Source of the DNA: Spirochaetia bacterium UBA5550 | GTDB taxonomy: Bacteria; Spirochaetota; UBA4802; UBA5550 | Direction: 5' to 3' | DNA length: 6,081 nucleotides | Assembly (NCBI GenBank): GCA_002425885.1 | Contig: DINC01000340.1 | Coordinates: 1-6,081, forward strand | In this document: positions 1 through 6,081 of the stretch, in pieces | How positions within the stretch are numbered: position 1 is the stretch's first letter | Layout: each line of letters starts with the position of its first letter | Notes under the pieces: model-generated | Database searches by the model: none | The model's input: the letters and a program-made list of their open reading frames with translations, nothing else | Told to the model about the DNA's origin: nothing | Translations under genes and position numbers: made by a program

Positions 1-17
1 AACAGGTCTAATAATAT

Positions 18-23
18 TATAAT
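18..23 (+). promoter_or_regulatory. Possible -10 element upstream of the diguanylate cyclase gene
   Basis: A perfect TATAAT lies 10 bases before the first ATG of the cyclase gene. The matching -35 would fall off the left edge, so the promoter cannot be judged. If it is used, transcription would start near position 30 and the leader would be only about 4 nt, too short for a ribosome binding site. The region is very AT-rich, so a chance match is possible. Confidence 0.25.
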
Positions 24-33
24 AAACCGGATA

Positions 34-1332
34 ATGATGATTAGAAAAAAATTATACATTCTTATAGCAGCAATAATATCCTCTCTGATTATAACGTATA
101 TAGCTGCAATGGGGATTTCTCACCGCTATGAAAAGACGATTACAGAAAAGACAATCAGCGCCATTTATGACACTGTTGGAGTGAGCAGCACACGAAGAAT
201 TGACTTCATGCTTGATATTCTTTCCGAGGATTTAAAGAACAAAAGCGAAAAAGAACAGATCGTTGAGATTAAACGGATCTTTACTCCTTATAAATTATTC
301 AAATTCGATAAATTCACTCAGATAATAACCAATAATGACGGAACACCACTCCACATCAGTTCAACAGACAACCCTGACATGAGTATGGATATGCAAAACA
401 GACCATATAGAGAATTCATATCGCGCTTTCAGAAAATAAAAAAACAGGGGGGTGGATACGAATTCTACAGCCATGATGATGATAATTCCCCGGATAGAAT
501 GATCTATGTTTCACATATACCGGAGACCAGACTCTGGCACTGTGTTGACATCAATCTAAAAGATTCAATCAAGGCGATTGAAAGTGTTTTTTCACCCCTG
601 GCAGACATGAACACAGCACATCAACGGGTAATGCATATTATCACTGCTCTTGTTTTTATTTTCATATTGCTTGTGTCAATTCACATAGGAAAGCAAATCA
701 CACAACTGGAAAAAGATCGCAATCAGCAGAGTAACAGTCTAAAGAAAGCCAACACCCTGCTTGAAATTGAAGTCAATATAAGAAAGCAGATAGAAGAGGA
801 TCTGAAGGAAGCGAACAGGGAACTGAAACTTATCTCCTCAAGGGACGGGCTTACAGGCATTGCGAACAGAAGATATTACGATGAATACCTCGCCACAGAA
901 TGGGAACGGATGGCAAGGGACAGAAAACCGCTTTCTCTGCTTATGTGTGATATAGATCACTTCAAGAAATACAATGATGCATATGGACATCTTGAGGGGG
1001 ATGCCTGCCTTAAAAGCGTTGCAGAAATTATCAACAAATGCTGCAAACGGCCTGCTGACCTTGCGGCACGTTACGGCGGTGAGGAGTTTGCAGTTATTCT
1101 CCCCGATACTGACATTGATGGGGCGAAACTTGTTGCTGAATTGATCCGTGAGGCCATCAATAATCTGAACATCGGGCATTACGACTCCCCGGAAGGTCAC
1201 GTGACCCTCAGCATCGGCGCTTCAACATTAATTCCGGTGCATGGCGGTGAATCCAGGGCTCTGGTGCAGAGAGCTGACGCAGCACTCTACAGGGCAAAGG
1301 CTGCGGGGAGGAACAGAGTTGAGCTCGCTTAG
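34..1332 (+). CDS. Membrane-bound diguanylate cyclase with periplasmic Cache-like sensor and GGDEF domain
   Basis: Predicted to make cyclic di-GMP from two GTP at the inner membrane in response to an external signal. The 432-residue protein has a basic N-terminus, a membrane helix at about 6-27, a periplasmic region at about 28-198, a second helix at 199-219, a charged coiled coil at about 220-268, and a GGDEF domain from about 270 to the end. The sensor looks like a single-Cache fold: an NDGTPLH turn at 101-107 and a GGGYEFY strand at 139-145. The catalytic domain is intact: [10 protein letters not shown] (271-280), metal-binding D306 in [10 protein letters not shown], the signature GGEEF at 348-352, and a closing [16 protein letters not shown] helix. 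RPAD at 339-342 lies exactly five residues before the signature, matching the RxxD inhibitory site. No EAL or HD-GYP domain follows. The start is uncertain: no good ribosome binding site is visible and the frame stays open to the left edge, but the ATG pair at 34/37 places the charged end and first helix correctly. Confidence 0.93.
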   Translation: MMIRKKLYILIAAIISSLIITYIAAMGISHRYEKTITEKTISAIYDTVGVSSTRRIDFMLDILSEDLKNKSEKEQIVEIKRIFTPYKLFKFDKFTQIITNNDGTPLHISSTDNPDMSMDMQNRPYREFISRFQKIKKQGGGYEFYSHDDDNSPDRMIYVSHIPETRLWHCVDINLKDSIKAIESVFSPLADMNTAHQRVMHIITALVFIFILLVSIHIGKQITQLEKDRNQQSNSLKKANTLLEIEVNIRKQIEEDLKEANRELKLISSRDGLTGIANRRYYDEYLATEWERMARDRKPLSLLMCDIDHFKKYNDAYGHLEGDACLKSVAEIINKCCKRPADLAARYGGEEFAVILPDTDIDGAKLVAELIREAINNLNIGHYDSPEGHVTLSIGASTLIPVHGGESRALVQRADAALYRAKAAGRNRVELA

Positions 1333-1336
1333 CCTG

Positions 1337-2764
1337 TCATTTCAATTTAGAGAGGAGTGAGGCTGCCAGTTCACCAAGAATCTTAACTGCTCCCTCATCC
1401 TCATCTCTCCAGCATGCGGAGTTCAGTCTTATGCAGTTTGCAAATCCCCCAGACATCGAGCATATTGATCCGGGAGCGATAGATATACCTTTCTGCAACG
1501 CAAGATGATAAAGTTCCACTGAATCTATCCCCTGGGGCATCTCCACCCAGAGCACGAATCCCCCTGCGGGTTCAGAGACCCTTGTGCCGCGGGGAAAATT
1601 TCTTCTGACAGAAGAGACCAGGGCCTTCATCTTCTGATAATAAGCTTTTCTCTGTGTCCGCAGAATATGCTCATATCCCCCTGTGGCAAGGAGCCTTGAA
1701 ACAGCGAGCTGCGGAAGCACCGATGTCCCCACATTCATGGAGAGCTTTATGTTGCGCATCTCCTTCATCCATCTTCCTGGCGACACCCACCCGATTCTGA
1801 AACTGGGGCCTATAATCTTGGAGAAGGATGAACAGAGTATCACATTTCCGGACCTGTCGAATGAGCGGACAGTGCGGGGGCGTTTGTCGGTGTAGTACAT
1901 GTCGCCCCAGGTGTCATCCTCAATGAGGGGGATATTCCTCTCTGCGACAAGTTCAGCCAGTTCTTTTTTATTTTCATCAGGCATATAGTGCCCCAGCGGA
2001 TTATTGAAATTTGTTATAAAGAGACATGCCTTCACAGGGTGATGTTCCAGCGCAAGCCGGAGCGCCTCGATACTTACACCATTTTTTCGATGAGTCGGTA
2101 TCTCTATCAGCCTGAGGCCAAGTGTATGAAATGTTTTAAAGAGATAAAAATAAACCGGCGATTCAACAGCCACAAGATCGCCGGGATTGCACACTGCGGA
2201 TAGAGCAATATAAACCCCCTCCATGCACCCGTTGGTTACGATTATATCATCAGGCTGAATGGCGCAACCTGCTATATGGCTCTTCTTTGAAATCTGGACA
2301 CGAAGCTCCTCAACACCTTCCGGGTTCCCGTAGAGATTAATATAGCGGAGGTCCTTTGATACAGATGAGAGGTGCATTGACATCTTTGAAAAAGGGAGAA
2401 GTTCAGGATCAGGGAGAGCTGCTCCGAACTGGATAAGAGAAGAATTTGCCGAATCCTGAATTACTCTCATTGCAAGATCCTCAAGCACTACCTCTGAAGG
2501 CCCGCCTAACTGGGAACAGATATCATTCTCATGCAGGGGCTCACTCCTCTTCATCACATAAAAGCCTGACTGCGGCCTGGCCTCGATCTCCCCCCTGTCT
2601 TCAAGGAGCCTGTAGGCCTGTATAACAGTGGACATGCTGACACTGAACCGTTCGCTTGCCTCCCTTATTGAGTATAATTTATCGCCGGAATAGAAAGCCC
2701 CGCCGCTAATTTCAAAAGAGATTTTATCAGCTATCTGCTCGTAAAGATTAAGTGAGTCATCCAT
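1337..2764 (-). CDS. MocR-type (GntR-family) transcriptional regulator with aminotransferase-like PLP domain
   Basis: A DNA-binding regulator expected to sense PLP or an amino compound through an aminotransferase-like domain. The 475 residues fit the MocR subgroup: a winged helix at about 5-70 (SIREASERFSVSMSTVIQAY, then the wing EARPQSGFYV), a linker to about 110, and a fold-type-I domain to the end. Cofactor residues are visible: LYGNPEG at 144-150, NNPLG at 254-258, D283 in IEDD for the pyridine nitrogen, K316 in SSFSK as the Schiff-base lysine, R323 in SFRIGW for the phosphate, and R446 in CIRLNSA for a substrate carboxylate. Position 286, where aminotransferases usually carry the tyrosine contacting PLP O3', is tryptophan. 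The ATG has a GAGG ribosome binding site at 2770-2773 with a 5 nt spacer. The gene is divergent from the DUF2917 gene across a repeated operator that overlaps its own predicted promoter. The target and effector cannot be read from sequence, so I give no symbol such as pdxR or gabR. Confidence 0.93.
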   Translation of the reverse strand: MDDSLNLYEQIADKISFEISGGAFYSGDKLYSIREASERFSVSMSTVIQAYRLLEDRGEIEARPQSGFYVMKRSEPLHENDICSQLGGPSEVVLEDLAMRVIQDSANSSLIQFGAALPDPELLPFSKMSMHLSSVSKDLRYINLYGNPEGVEELRVQISKKSHIAGCAIQPDDIIVTNGCMEGVYIALSAVCNPGDLVAVESPVYFYLFKTFHTLGLRLIEIPTHRKNGVSIEALRLALEHHPVKACLFITNFNNPLGHYMPDENKKELAELVAERNIPLIEDDTWGDMYYTDKRPRTVRSFDRSGNVILCSSFSKIIGPSFRIGWVSPGRWMKEMRNIKLSMNVGTSVLPQLAVSRLLATGGYEHILRTQRKAYYQKMKALVSSVRRNFPRGTRVSEPAGGFVLWVEMPQGIDSVELYHLALQKGISIAPGSICSMSGGFANCIRLNSACWRDEDEGAVKILGELAASLLSKLK

Positions 2765-2773
2765 AAAAACCTC

Positions 2774-2828
2774 AAACTGTTATGGTCAAATGTACATAAC
2801 AGTTTCGATTTTTTTCAACTGTTATGGT
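2774..2828. promoter_or_regulatory. Three-copy operator array, probable MocR binding sites
   Basis: Copy 1 is AACTGTTATGGT at 2775-2786, copy 2 is the inverted core CATAACAGTT at 2795-2804, and copy 3 is AACTGTTATGGT again at 2817-2828. Copies 1 and 2 form a perfect 11 bp inverted repeat (2774-2784 with 2795-2805) around a 10 bp spacer. Copies 1 and 3 are 12 bp direct repeats 42 bp apart, close to four helical turns. Core centres are 20 and 22 bp apart, so all copies face the same side of the helix. MocR dimers are known to bind mixed direct and inverted repeats next to their own gene. Assigning these sites to this MocR protein is inference from position. Confidence 0.75.
2789..2818 (-). promoter_or_regulatory. 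Predicted promoter of the MocR regulator gene
   Basis: Read on the minus strand, TTGAAA (2813-2818) and TACATT (2789-2794) are separated by 18 bp, giving matches of 5/6 and 4/6 to the housekeeping consensus. The inverted operator copy lies in the spacer and copy 1 lies at the expected transcription start near 2782. Copy 3 touches the -35. A protein bound here should block RNA polymerase, which predicts autorepression. Confidence 0.5.
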
Positions 2829-2849
2829 TACAATTTTATCATTTGTGGC

Positions 2850-2878
2850 TTTATTTCCAAGCATAAAACGGCTATAAT
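2850..2878 (+). promoter_or_regulatory. Predicted promoter of the DUF2917 gene, weak -35
   Basis: A perfect TATAAT at 2873-2878 is preceded at 17 bp by TTTATT (2850-2855), which matches the -35 consensus at only three positions. The nearest operator copy ends at 2828, centred about 63 bp before the expected start near 2885. A poor -35 with upstream sites is the layout expected of an activator-dependent promoter. Regulation by the MocR protein is inferred. Confidence 0.55.
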
Positions 2879-2906
2879 ATAATAAAATGATGATGGGGGT
2901 GTAAAT

Positions 2907-3179
2907 ATGCTTACTGATTCATTACATACCGGGATTATCAGTACGGCTGGCAAAAGCAGGCCTTTTCAGAATCTTCTCCCTAAAGGCGAAAGAGAGATCA
3001 TAAAGAAAAGGGATAAAGCCGTTAGAGTCAGGTGTATTTCAGGCCTTCTCTGGATTACTCAGGAGAGGGATATCAGGGATATCATTCTTAAACCGGGTGA
3101 TGAATTTACAATCACCAATAGAGGGGTAGCGCTGATAAGCTCGCTTGATGATTCGGAATACTCATCATCATTGCATTGA
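2907..3179 (+). CDS. DUF2917-type small protein of unknown function
   Basis: A 90-residue soluble protein with no signal peptide or membrane segment. Residues 23-80 follow the pattern I recognise as DUF2917: an LPKGERE segment (24-30), a basic stretch leading to VRVRCISGLLWIT (39-51, with the near-invariant Gly-x-x-Trp-x-Thr), then RDIILKPGDEF (57-67) and an NRGVALISSL strand (71-80). The pattern suggests a small beta-rich fold. No catalytic residues stand out and I do not know a function for the family. The first 20 residues and the acidic-serine tail (DDSEYSSSLH) look variable. The ATG is supported by GGGGGTG at 2895-2901 with a 5 nt spacer; the two ATGs at 2887 and 2890 are out of frame. 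The gene stands alone, divergent from the MocR gene and followed by a hairpin terminator, so it is the most likely target of that regulator. Confidence 0.8.
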   Translation: MLTDSLHTGIISTAGKSRPFQNLLPKGEREIIKKRDKAVRVRCISGLLWITQERDIRDIILKPGDEFTITNRGVALISSLDDSEYSSSLH

Positions 3180-3215
3180 CAGTAAACTCTCCAACTGTTA
3201 ATTAAACTTCTATAA

Positions 3216-3286
3216 TCAGGCCGGATGGCCTTATGCAGGACGGCGAATCCTGTGTCTATTATCCATCCGGTCTGAAACTTCTTTTT
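3216..3286 (+). terminator. Nested hairpin with T-tract between convergent genes
   Basis: The outer stem pairs 3216-3228 with 3263-3275 over 13 bp with one G-U pair (core CCGGATGG/CCATCCGG). Its loop contains a second stem, 3233-3240 with 3248-3255 (AGGA/TCCT core, two G-U pairs, 7 nt loop). A TTCTTTTT tract at 3279-3286 follows three bases after the outer stem, so it should terminate the DUF2917 transcript. On the minus strand no T-run follows the stem, so it is a weaker stop for the chemoreceptor transcript. The two-tier form is unusual for a plain terminator. Confidence 0.6.
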
Positions 3287-4829
3287 ACCCGCTGTATTCG
3301 TCTATAGTGTTCTGGAATTTATTCATCAGCCCCACAAGCTCCTCGGAATCGTGATGCAGATGAAGCGCACCGGCTGTATTCGACATTGAAATATTATTGA
3401 TCTCTGAAATATGACGGAGAATCTCCTCTATACCGAGCCGCTGTTCCTGAGCGGCCTTTGATATGAACTCCGCCCTTTCGCTGAGGCTTGATATGCTTGC
3501 GGTTACAGATGCTCCGGCTTCGGACTGTCTGTCTCTGAATGCGACTATTCCGCTGATGCTCCGGTTGATTTCATCAACTCCTGTAATAATTGCGCGGATA
3601 AGCTCAGATGTCTGACGGATGACAGCTCCCCCTTTACGGGTTTCACTCTCGTTCGCATTGATAAGAGCGGCAATCTCCTTGATGCTCGAAGCTGTTCCAT
3701 CAGCAAGTTTTGATATCTCATCAGCAACAACCGCGAAACCTCTTCCTGCGTCACCGGCGCGCGCAGCTTCAATTGCCGCGTTCAGTGAGAGAAGGTTTAT
3801 CCTGTCAGAGATATCATTTATTATACCGACAATACTTTTCATCTGGCCGGAGCTCTCCCCTATCCTTGCCATATTCTGCTCCATTTCCATCAGGGATTTC
3901 TCCCCGCTCCCGGCTTTCTCTGTTATTTCAGATGTTATTCCGAGAGACCGGGTAACGCTCTCCCCCATATCCTTAATAATCTCTGCAAGGTCTGCAAGCT
4001 TAACAGACATGGAGCTGACATCGGTATCCTGCACACCTGCAGCTGTGGTGATATTCTCAATACCGCCGGAAATCTCTTCGATATTAGCAGTAATCTCCTC
4101 AATTGAGGAAGAGAGCTCAGTTGTATTGCCGGAAAAGAGGTCGCTGCGTTCAGAGAGCTTTTTCATAGAGTCCATTATACCGGCAGAGCTGTCGCCGAGA
4201 ATTTTTTTAATAAAATTAAAATTCTTCATGTTGCGGTCAGCCTCCATCCGGGCAAGCTCGGTGTTACGGCTGAATATTTTTGAGATAAGTATTGATATAA
4301 TCCAGAAAAGGACAAAAGAAAATATCGTATTATTCAGGAAGATTATAAGCTGCTTCATATTCACGCCAACAACAAACTCCTTCATGATAACGAATAGAAT
4401 AATATCGGTAATAATAAAACCCGTTGAAATAAATGCAAGAAACGCAGGAGTGCTGAACACCACGCACATTGCGAGGCAGGGATAAACAAAAAATACATAG
4501 CTTGAAAGGGCAAACTCCGGATTCATAAAAGGCTCCCTTATGAGCCCCGCCATAACTGCAAAAGAACAGATCGAAATCATCAGCTTGGAGGATGTTCCGT
4601 AATTACCATTTCTCAAAAAAACCATTCCGGCCAGCATACCGAAAAAGATAAATGGCGTGATGAAGATAGTTTTAATGAAATCCTCCCACCCTGCAAAGAG
4701 CATGCTGAACTGAAGCAGAACTACTGCAATAAATAGAATAAGCTGAAAAACAAGCAGAAGCCTGGCACGTGTGTAAAGCAGGTAATCGGATGGGTCATAC
4801 CTGTGCAAAAAATAATCGATGATTTTCAT
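3285..4829 (-). CDS. Methyl-accepting chemotaxis protein with multi-pass membrane sensor, no HAMP domain
   Basis: A chemoreceptor expected to control CheA kinase through CheW and so steer the flagella. It has 514 residues from the chosen start. The N-terminus is short and cytoplasmic, followed by about six hydrophobic helices (roughly 23-46, 52-72, 80-98, 108-126, 128-150 and 160-184), which would put both ends in the cytoplasm. No HAMP domain is recognisable; a charged linker (about 185-235) leads straight into the signalling coiled coil (about 236-514). The kinase-contacting tip is intact at 336-376, including EAARAGD and [25 protein letters not shown] at 247-256 fits the methylation consensus with E251/E252 as acceptors. 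There is no C-terminal CheR-tethering NWETF-type pentapeptide. The start is the ATG at 4829, preceded by CAGGAA with a 7 nt spacer. A longer frame begins at TTG 4898 but has no ribosome binding site and starts upstream of the predicted promoter. The ligand is unknown: the sensor is embedded in the membrane with almost no periplasmic domain. Confidence 0.93.
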   Translation of the reverse strand: MKIIDYFLHRYDPSDYLLYTRARLLLVFQLILFIAVVLLQFSMLFAGWEDFIKTIFITPFIFFGMLAGMVFLRNGNYGTSSKLMISICSFAVMAGLIREPFMNPEFALSSYVFFVYPCLAMCVVFSTPAFLAFISTGFIITDIILFVIMKEFVVGVNMKQLIIFLNNTIFSFVLFWIISILISKIFSRNTELARMEADRNMKNFNFIKKILGDSSAGIMDSMKKLSERSDLFSGNTTELSSSIEEITANIEEISGGIENITTAAGVQDTDVSSMSVKLADLAEIIKDMGESVTRSLGITSEITEKAGSGEKSLMEMEQNMARIGESSGQMKSIVGIINDISDRINLLSLNAAIEAARAGDAGRGFAVVADEISKLADGTASSIKEIAALINANESETRKGGAVIRQTSELIRAIITGVDEINRSISGIVAFRDRQSEAGASVTASISSLSERAEFISKAAQEQRLGIEEILRHISEINNISMSNTAGALHLHHDSEELVGLMNKFQNTIDEYSG

Positions 4830-4865
4830 AAATGTATTCCTGGATAAAAAATGGAAGAACAAAAA

Positions 4866-4894
4866 TTTATAACCTGCCGCTTTCCATTTTACAA
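4866..4894 (-). promoter_or_regulatory. Predicted promoter of the chemoreceptor gene
   Basis: On the minus strand TTGTAA (4889-4894) and TATAAA (4866-4871) are separated by exactly 17 bp, matching the consensus at 4/6 and 5/6. Transcription would start near 4859, leaving a leader of about 30 nt with the CAGGAA ribosome binding site before the ATG at 4829. I saw no flagellar sigma-28 type element. Confidence 0.55.
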
Positions 4895-4960
4895 GCAATT
4901 AATGATTTGTTAACCTTAATTTTACTTTACTCAGACTGCGGCATAAAATAAGTTTTACTC

Positions 4961-5001
4961 TCATCAGAATGAATTTTTTAATCTGAAATTCATTCTGATG
5001 A
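4961..5001. repeat. Perfect 16 bp inverted repeat between divergent promoters
   Basis: TCATCAGAATGAATTT (4961-4976) is repeated exactly in reverse complement at 4986-5001 around a 9 nt centre. No T-run follows it on either strand, and it lies upstream of two divergent genes, so a terminator is unlikely. It is about 90 bp before the chemoreceptor -35 on one side and 15 bp before a candidate transporter -35 on the other. An operator for a dimeric regulator, or a small dispersed palindrome, would both fit. Confidence 0.75.
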
Positions 5002-5015
5002 CTGGATCTGACAGG

Positions 5016-5044
5016 TTGAACTCATACGGGTTTTAAATTATAAC
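5016..5044 (+). promoter_or_regulatory. Candidate distal promoter of the EamA transporter gene
   Basis: TTGAAC (5016-5021) and TATAAC (5039-5044) are spaced by 17 bp, matching 4/6 and 5/6 of the housekeeping consensus. The -35 begins 15 bp after the 16 bp dyad. The start site would be near 5051, giving a leader of about 60 nt. Confidence 0.4.
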
Positions 5045-5048
5045 AAAT

Positions 5049-5076
5049 TTTACAACAGAGAACATCGATTTATAAA
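5049..5076 (+). promoter_or_regulatory. Candidate proximal promoter of the EamA transporter gene
   Basis: TTTACA (5049-5054) and TATAAA (5071-5076) are spaced by 16 bp and each matches the consensus at five of six positions. The start would be near 5083, leaving about 30 nt of leader that includes the GGGAG ribosome binding site. It overlaps the expected start of the distal candidate, so the two may be alternatives or a tandem pair. Confidence 0.45.
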
Positions 5077-5112
5077 AATGACAGCGGCAGTTATCTTACC
5101 GGGAGATAGAAT

Positions 5113-6003
5113 TTGAAAAAGCATCCATATATTTTAATAATTTCAGGATCGGCTCTCTGGGGCCTAATCGGAATATTCATCAAGGGTCTCCAGGGAGAGG
5201 GGTTCACCTCCATGGAGATCGTTTTAATACGGGCGCTCTCAGCATCAATACTCCTCTTCACATACCTGGCATTTACTGACAGGAGACTTCTGTATGTAAA
5301 AATTGCTGATCTCAGATATTTTATTGCAACAGGCGTGCTCAGTATGGCTTTCTTCAACTGGTGCTACTTCACCGCTATTCAGGAGTTATCTATTTCAATC
5401 GGAGTTGTGCTTCTGTACACTGCACCTGCATTTGTGATAATACTGTCACGGATTTTTTTGAAAGAGAGGATAACAGGGCGTAAGATAGCAGCACTGGTTC
5501 TTACAATTGCAGGATGTTCATTTATCGCAGGGATAGTTCCGGGCGCTGACATTTCAATATCAATCAGGGGATTAATAATCGGACTCGGTTCAGGCCTGGG
5601 TTACGCTTTATACCCTCTGTTTGCAAAATCCGCAGGGGAGAAATATTCATCCGTAACAATTACAGCCTATACTTTTTTATTTACTGCAATAGTTATGCTC
5701 CCCTTCAGCGGACTTCAGAACAGCATGGGGCTTCTCTCATCACCGGGGGCAATAATTTACAGTGCGGGCCTGGGCCTGTTCCCCACAGTTCTGGCATACA
5801 TACTTTTCACAAAGGGACTTGCGCAGGTTGAAGCGGGTAATGCTGCAATAGTACCAACAATTGAGCCGGTTGTTGCCATACTTGCGGGTATTGTTTTATT
5901 CGGCGAGAGGATGACACTGCTCCAGGGATGCGGTGCAATTCTTATTATAGCATCTTTATTTATAACGTCTTTATTACCGGGAAAGAAAAGATACAGGGGA
6001 TAG
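5113..6003 (+). CDS. EamA/DMT-family transporter, ten-helix inner-membrane exporter-like protein
   Basis: A drug/metabolite transporter superfamily protein of 296 residues, the usual length for the two-repeat, ten-helix EamA form. Repeat 1 covers about 5-139 and repeat 2 about 153-288. The matched ends of the repeats show the internal duplication: YTAPAFVIILSRIFLKERIT at 102-121 and VPTIEPVVAILAGIVLFGERMT at 247-268, each with a proline early and a conserved glutamate (E118, E265) near the end. The first helix carries the typical GSALWGLIGIFIK pattern (11-24), and a basic tail KKRYRG fits a cytoplasmic end. The start is TTG at 5113, supported by GGGAG at 5101-5105 with a 7 nt spacer; the next in-frame ATG is at residue 34 and would delete the first helix. 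Characterised relatives export amino acids, purines or other metabolites, but substrate cannot be deduced here. The gene is divergent from the chemoreceptor and appears to be monocistronic within the window. Confidence 0.92.
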   Translation: MKKHPYILIISGSALWGLIGIFIKGLQGEGFTSMEIVLIRALSASILLFTYLAFTDRRLLYVKIADLRYFIATGVLSMAFFNWCYFTAIQELSISIGVVLLYTAPAFVIILSRIFLKERITGRKIAALVLTIAGCSFIAGIVPGADISISIRGLIIGLGSGLGYALYPLFAKSAGEKYSSVTITAYTFLFTAIVMLPFSGLQNSMGLLSSPGAIIYSAGLGLFPTVLAYILFTKGLAQVEAGNAAIVPTIEPVVAILAGIVLFGERMTLLQGCGAILIIASLFITSLLPGKKRYRG

Positions 6004-6081
6004 AGTAGATTACCGGGTATTAATCAGCATCCCTCGCAAAGGGTTATCGATATTCTTCCGAGTCTTCTGCTGTAATTAATT

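Noticed and set aside
838..1200. A 120-codon open frame on the minus strand inside the cyclase gene
   Set aside because: It lies opposite the conserved GGDEF domain and has no recognisable domain. The plus-strand reading explains the sequence fully.
1337..2764. A plain aminotransferase instead of a regulator
   Set aside because: A full GntR winged-helix domain precedes the aminotransferase fold, the length fits MocR proteins, and a repeated operator lies at its promoter.
3193..3200. AACTGTTA just after the DUF2917 gene as a fourth operator copy
   Set aside because: Only eight bases match and the following bases diverge from the operator core. An AT-rich 8-mer match in 6 kb is not surprising, and it lies downstream of the gene.
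3619..4485. A 288-codon open frame on the plus strand inside the chemoreceptor gene
   Set aside because: It is the antisense shadow of the chemoreceptor. Its translation is a low-complexity Ser/Ile/Leu-rich string that mirrors the coiled coil, it has no domain, and the minus-strand product is unmistakable.
4830..4898. A longer chemoreceptor starting at TTG 4898 with 23 extra residues
   Set aside because: There is no ribosome binding site before the TTG, the predicted promoter (4866-4894) lies inside the extension, and the ATG at 4829 has a good CAGGAA site at 7 nt.
5078..5116. A 12-codon upstream frame (ATG 5078 to TGA 5116) overlapping the transporter TTG, as a possible leader peptide
   Set aside because: It has no ribosome binding site, it would lie partly outside the transcript from the proximal promoter, and the peptide shows no attenuator-like run of one amino acid. 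Short chance frames of this kind are common.
6004..6081. Terminator for the transporter in the right-hand end
   Set aside because: Only very short pairings are present (GATTA/TAATC and CCCT/AGGG) with no T-run after them. The real terminator may lie beyond the window.
1..6081. Mobile elements, CRISPR arrays, tRNA or rRNA genes, phage or toxin-antitoxin genes
   Set aside because: No transposase, spaced repeat series, cloverleaf-like segment, conserved rRNA segment or small gene pair was seen. All long open stretches belong to the five described genes.

Overview
The window reads as ordinary chromosomal DNA from a motile, chemotactic, free-living bacterium of moderate GC content. It holds five genes, all intact as far as visible. 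No mobile element, rRNA, tRNA or CRISPR array was seen. The chemoreceptor hairpin tip ([24 protein letters not shown]) has the wording I associate with spirochaete receptors, so Spirochaetota is my best guess. This rests on one protein and is held loosely.

Layout from left to right. (1) 34-1332 (+) encodes a membrane-anchored diguanylate cyclase with a periplasmic Cache-like sensor, a coiled coil and an intact GGEEF domain with a product-inhibition site. (2) 1337-2764 (-) encodes a MocR-type regulator, a GntR winged helix fused to a fold-type-I aminotransferase domain. It converges on the cyclase with only 4 bp between the stops. (3) 2765-2906 is a divergent control region with three copies of a 10-12 bp element. 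(4) 2907-3179 (+) encodes a 90-residue DUF2917-type protein of unknown function. (5) A nested hairpin with a T-tract (about 3216-3286) lies between this gene and the convergent chemoreceptor. (6) 3285-4829 (-) encodes a chemoreceptor with about six membrane helices and no HAMP domain. (7) 4830-5112 is a 283 bp divergent region holding a good promoter on each side and a perfect 16 bp dyad. (8) 5113-6003 (+) encodes an EamA/DMT-family transporter starting at TTG. The last 78 bases (6004-6081) show no gene and no convincing terminator.

The most interesting part is the MocR/DUF2917 pair. The repeated operator covers the predicted promoter of the regulator gene and lies just upstream of a promoter for the small gene that has a perfect -10 but a poor -35. 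This predicts a PLP- or amino-compound-responsive switch that represses itself and activates the DUF2917 gene. The cyclase and the chemoreceptor are both environmental signalling proteins, but nothing in the sequence ties them directly to the MocR pair. The transporter could move an amino compound related to the MocR effector, but that is only a neighbourhood guess.
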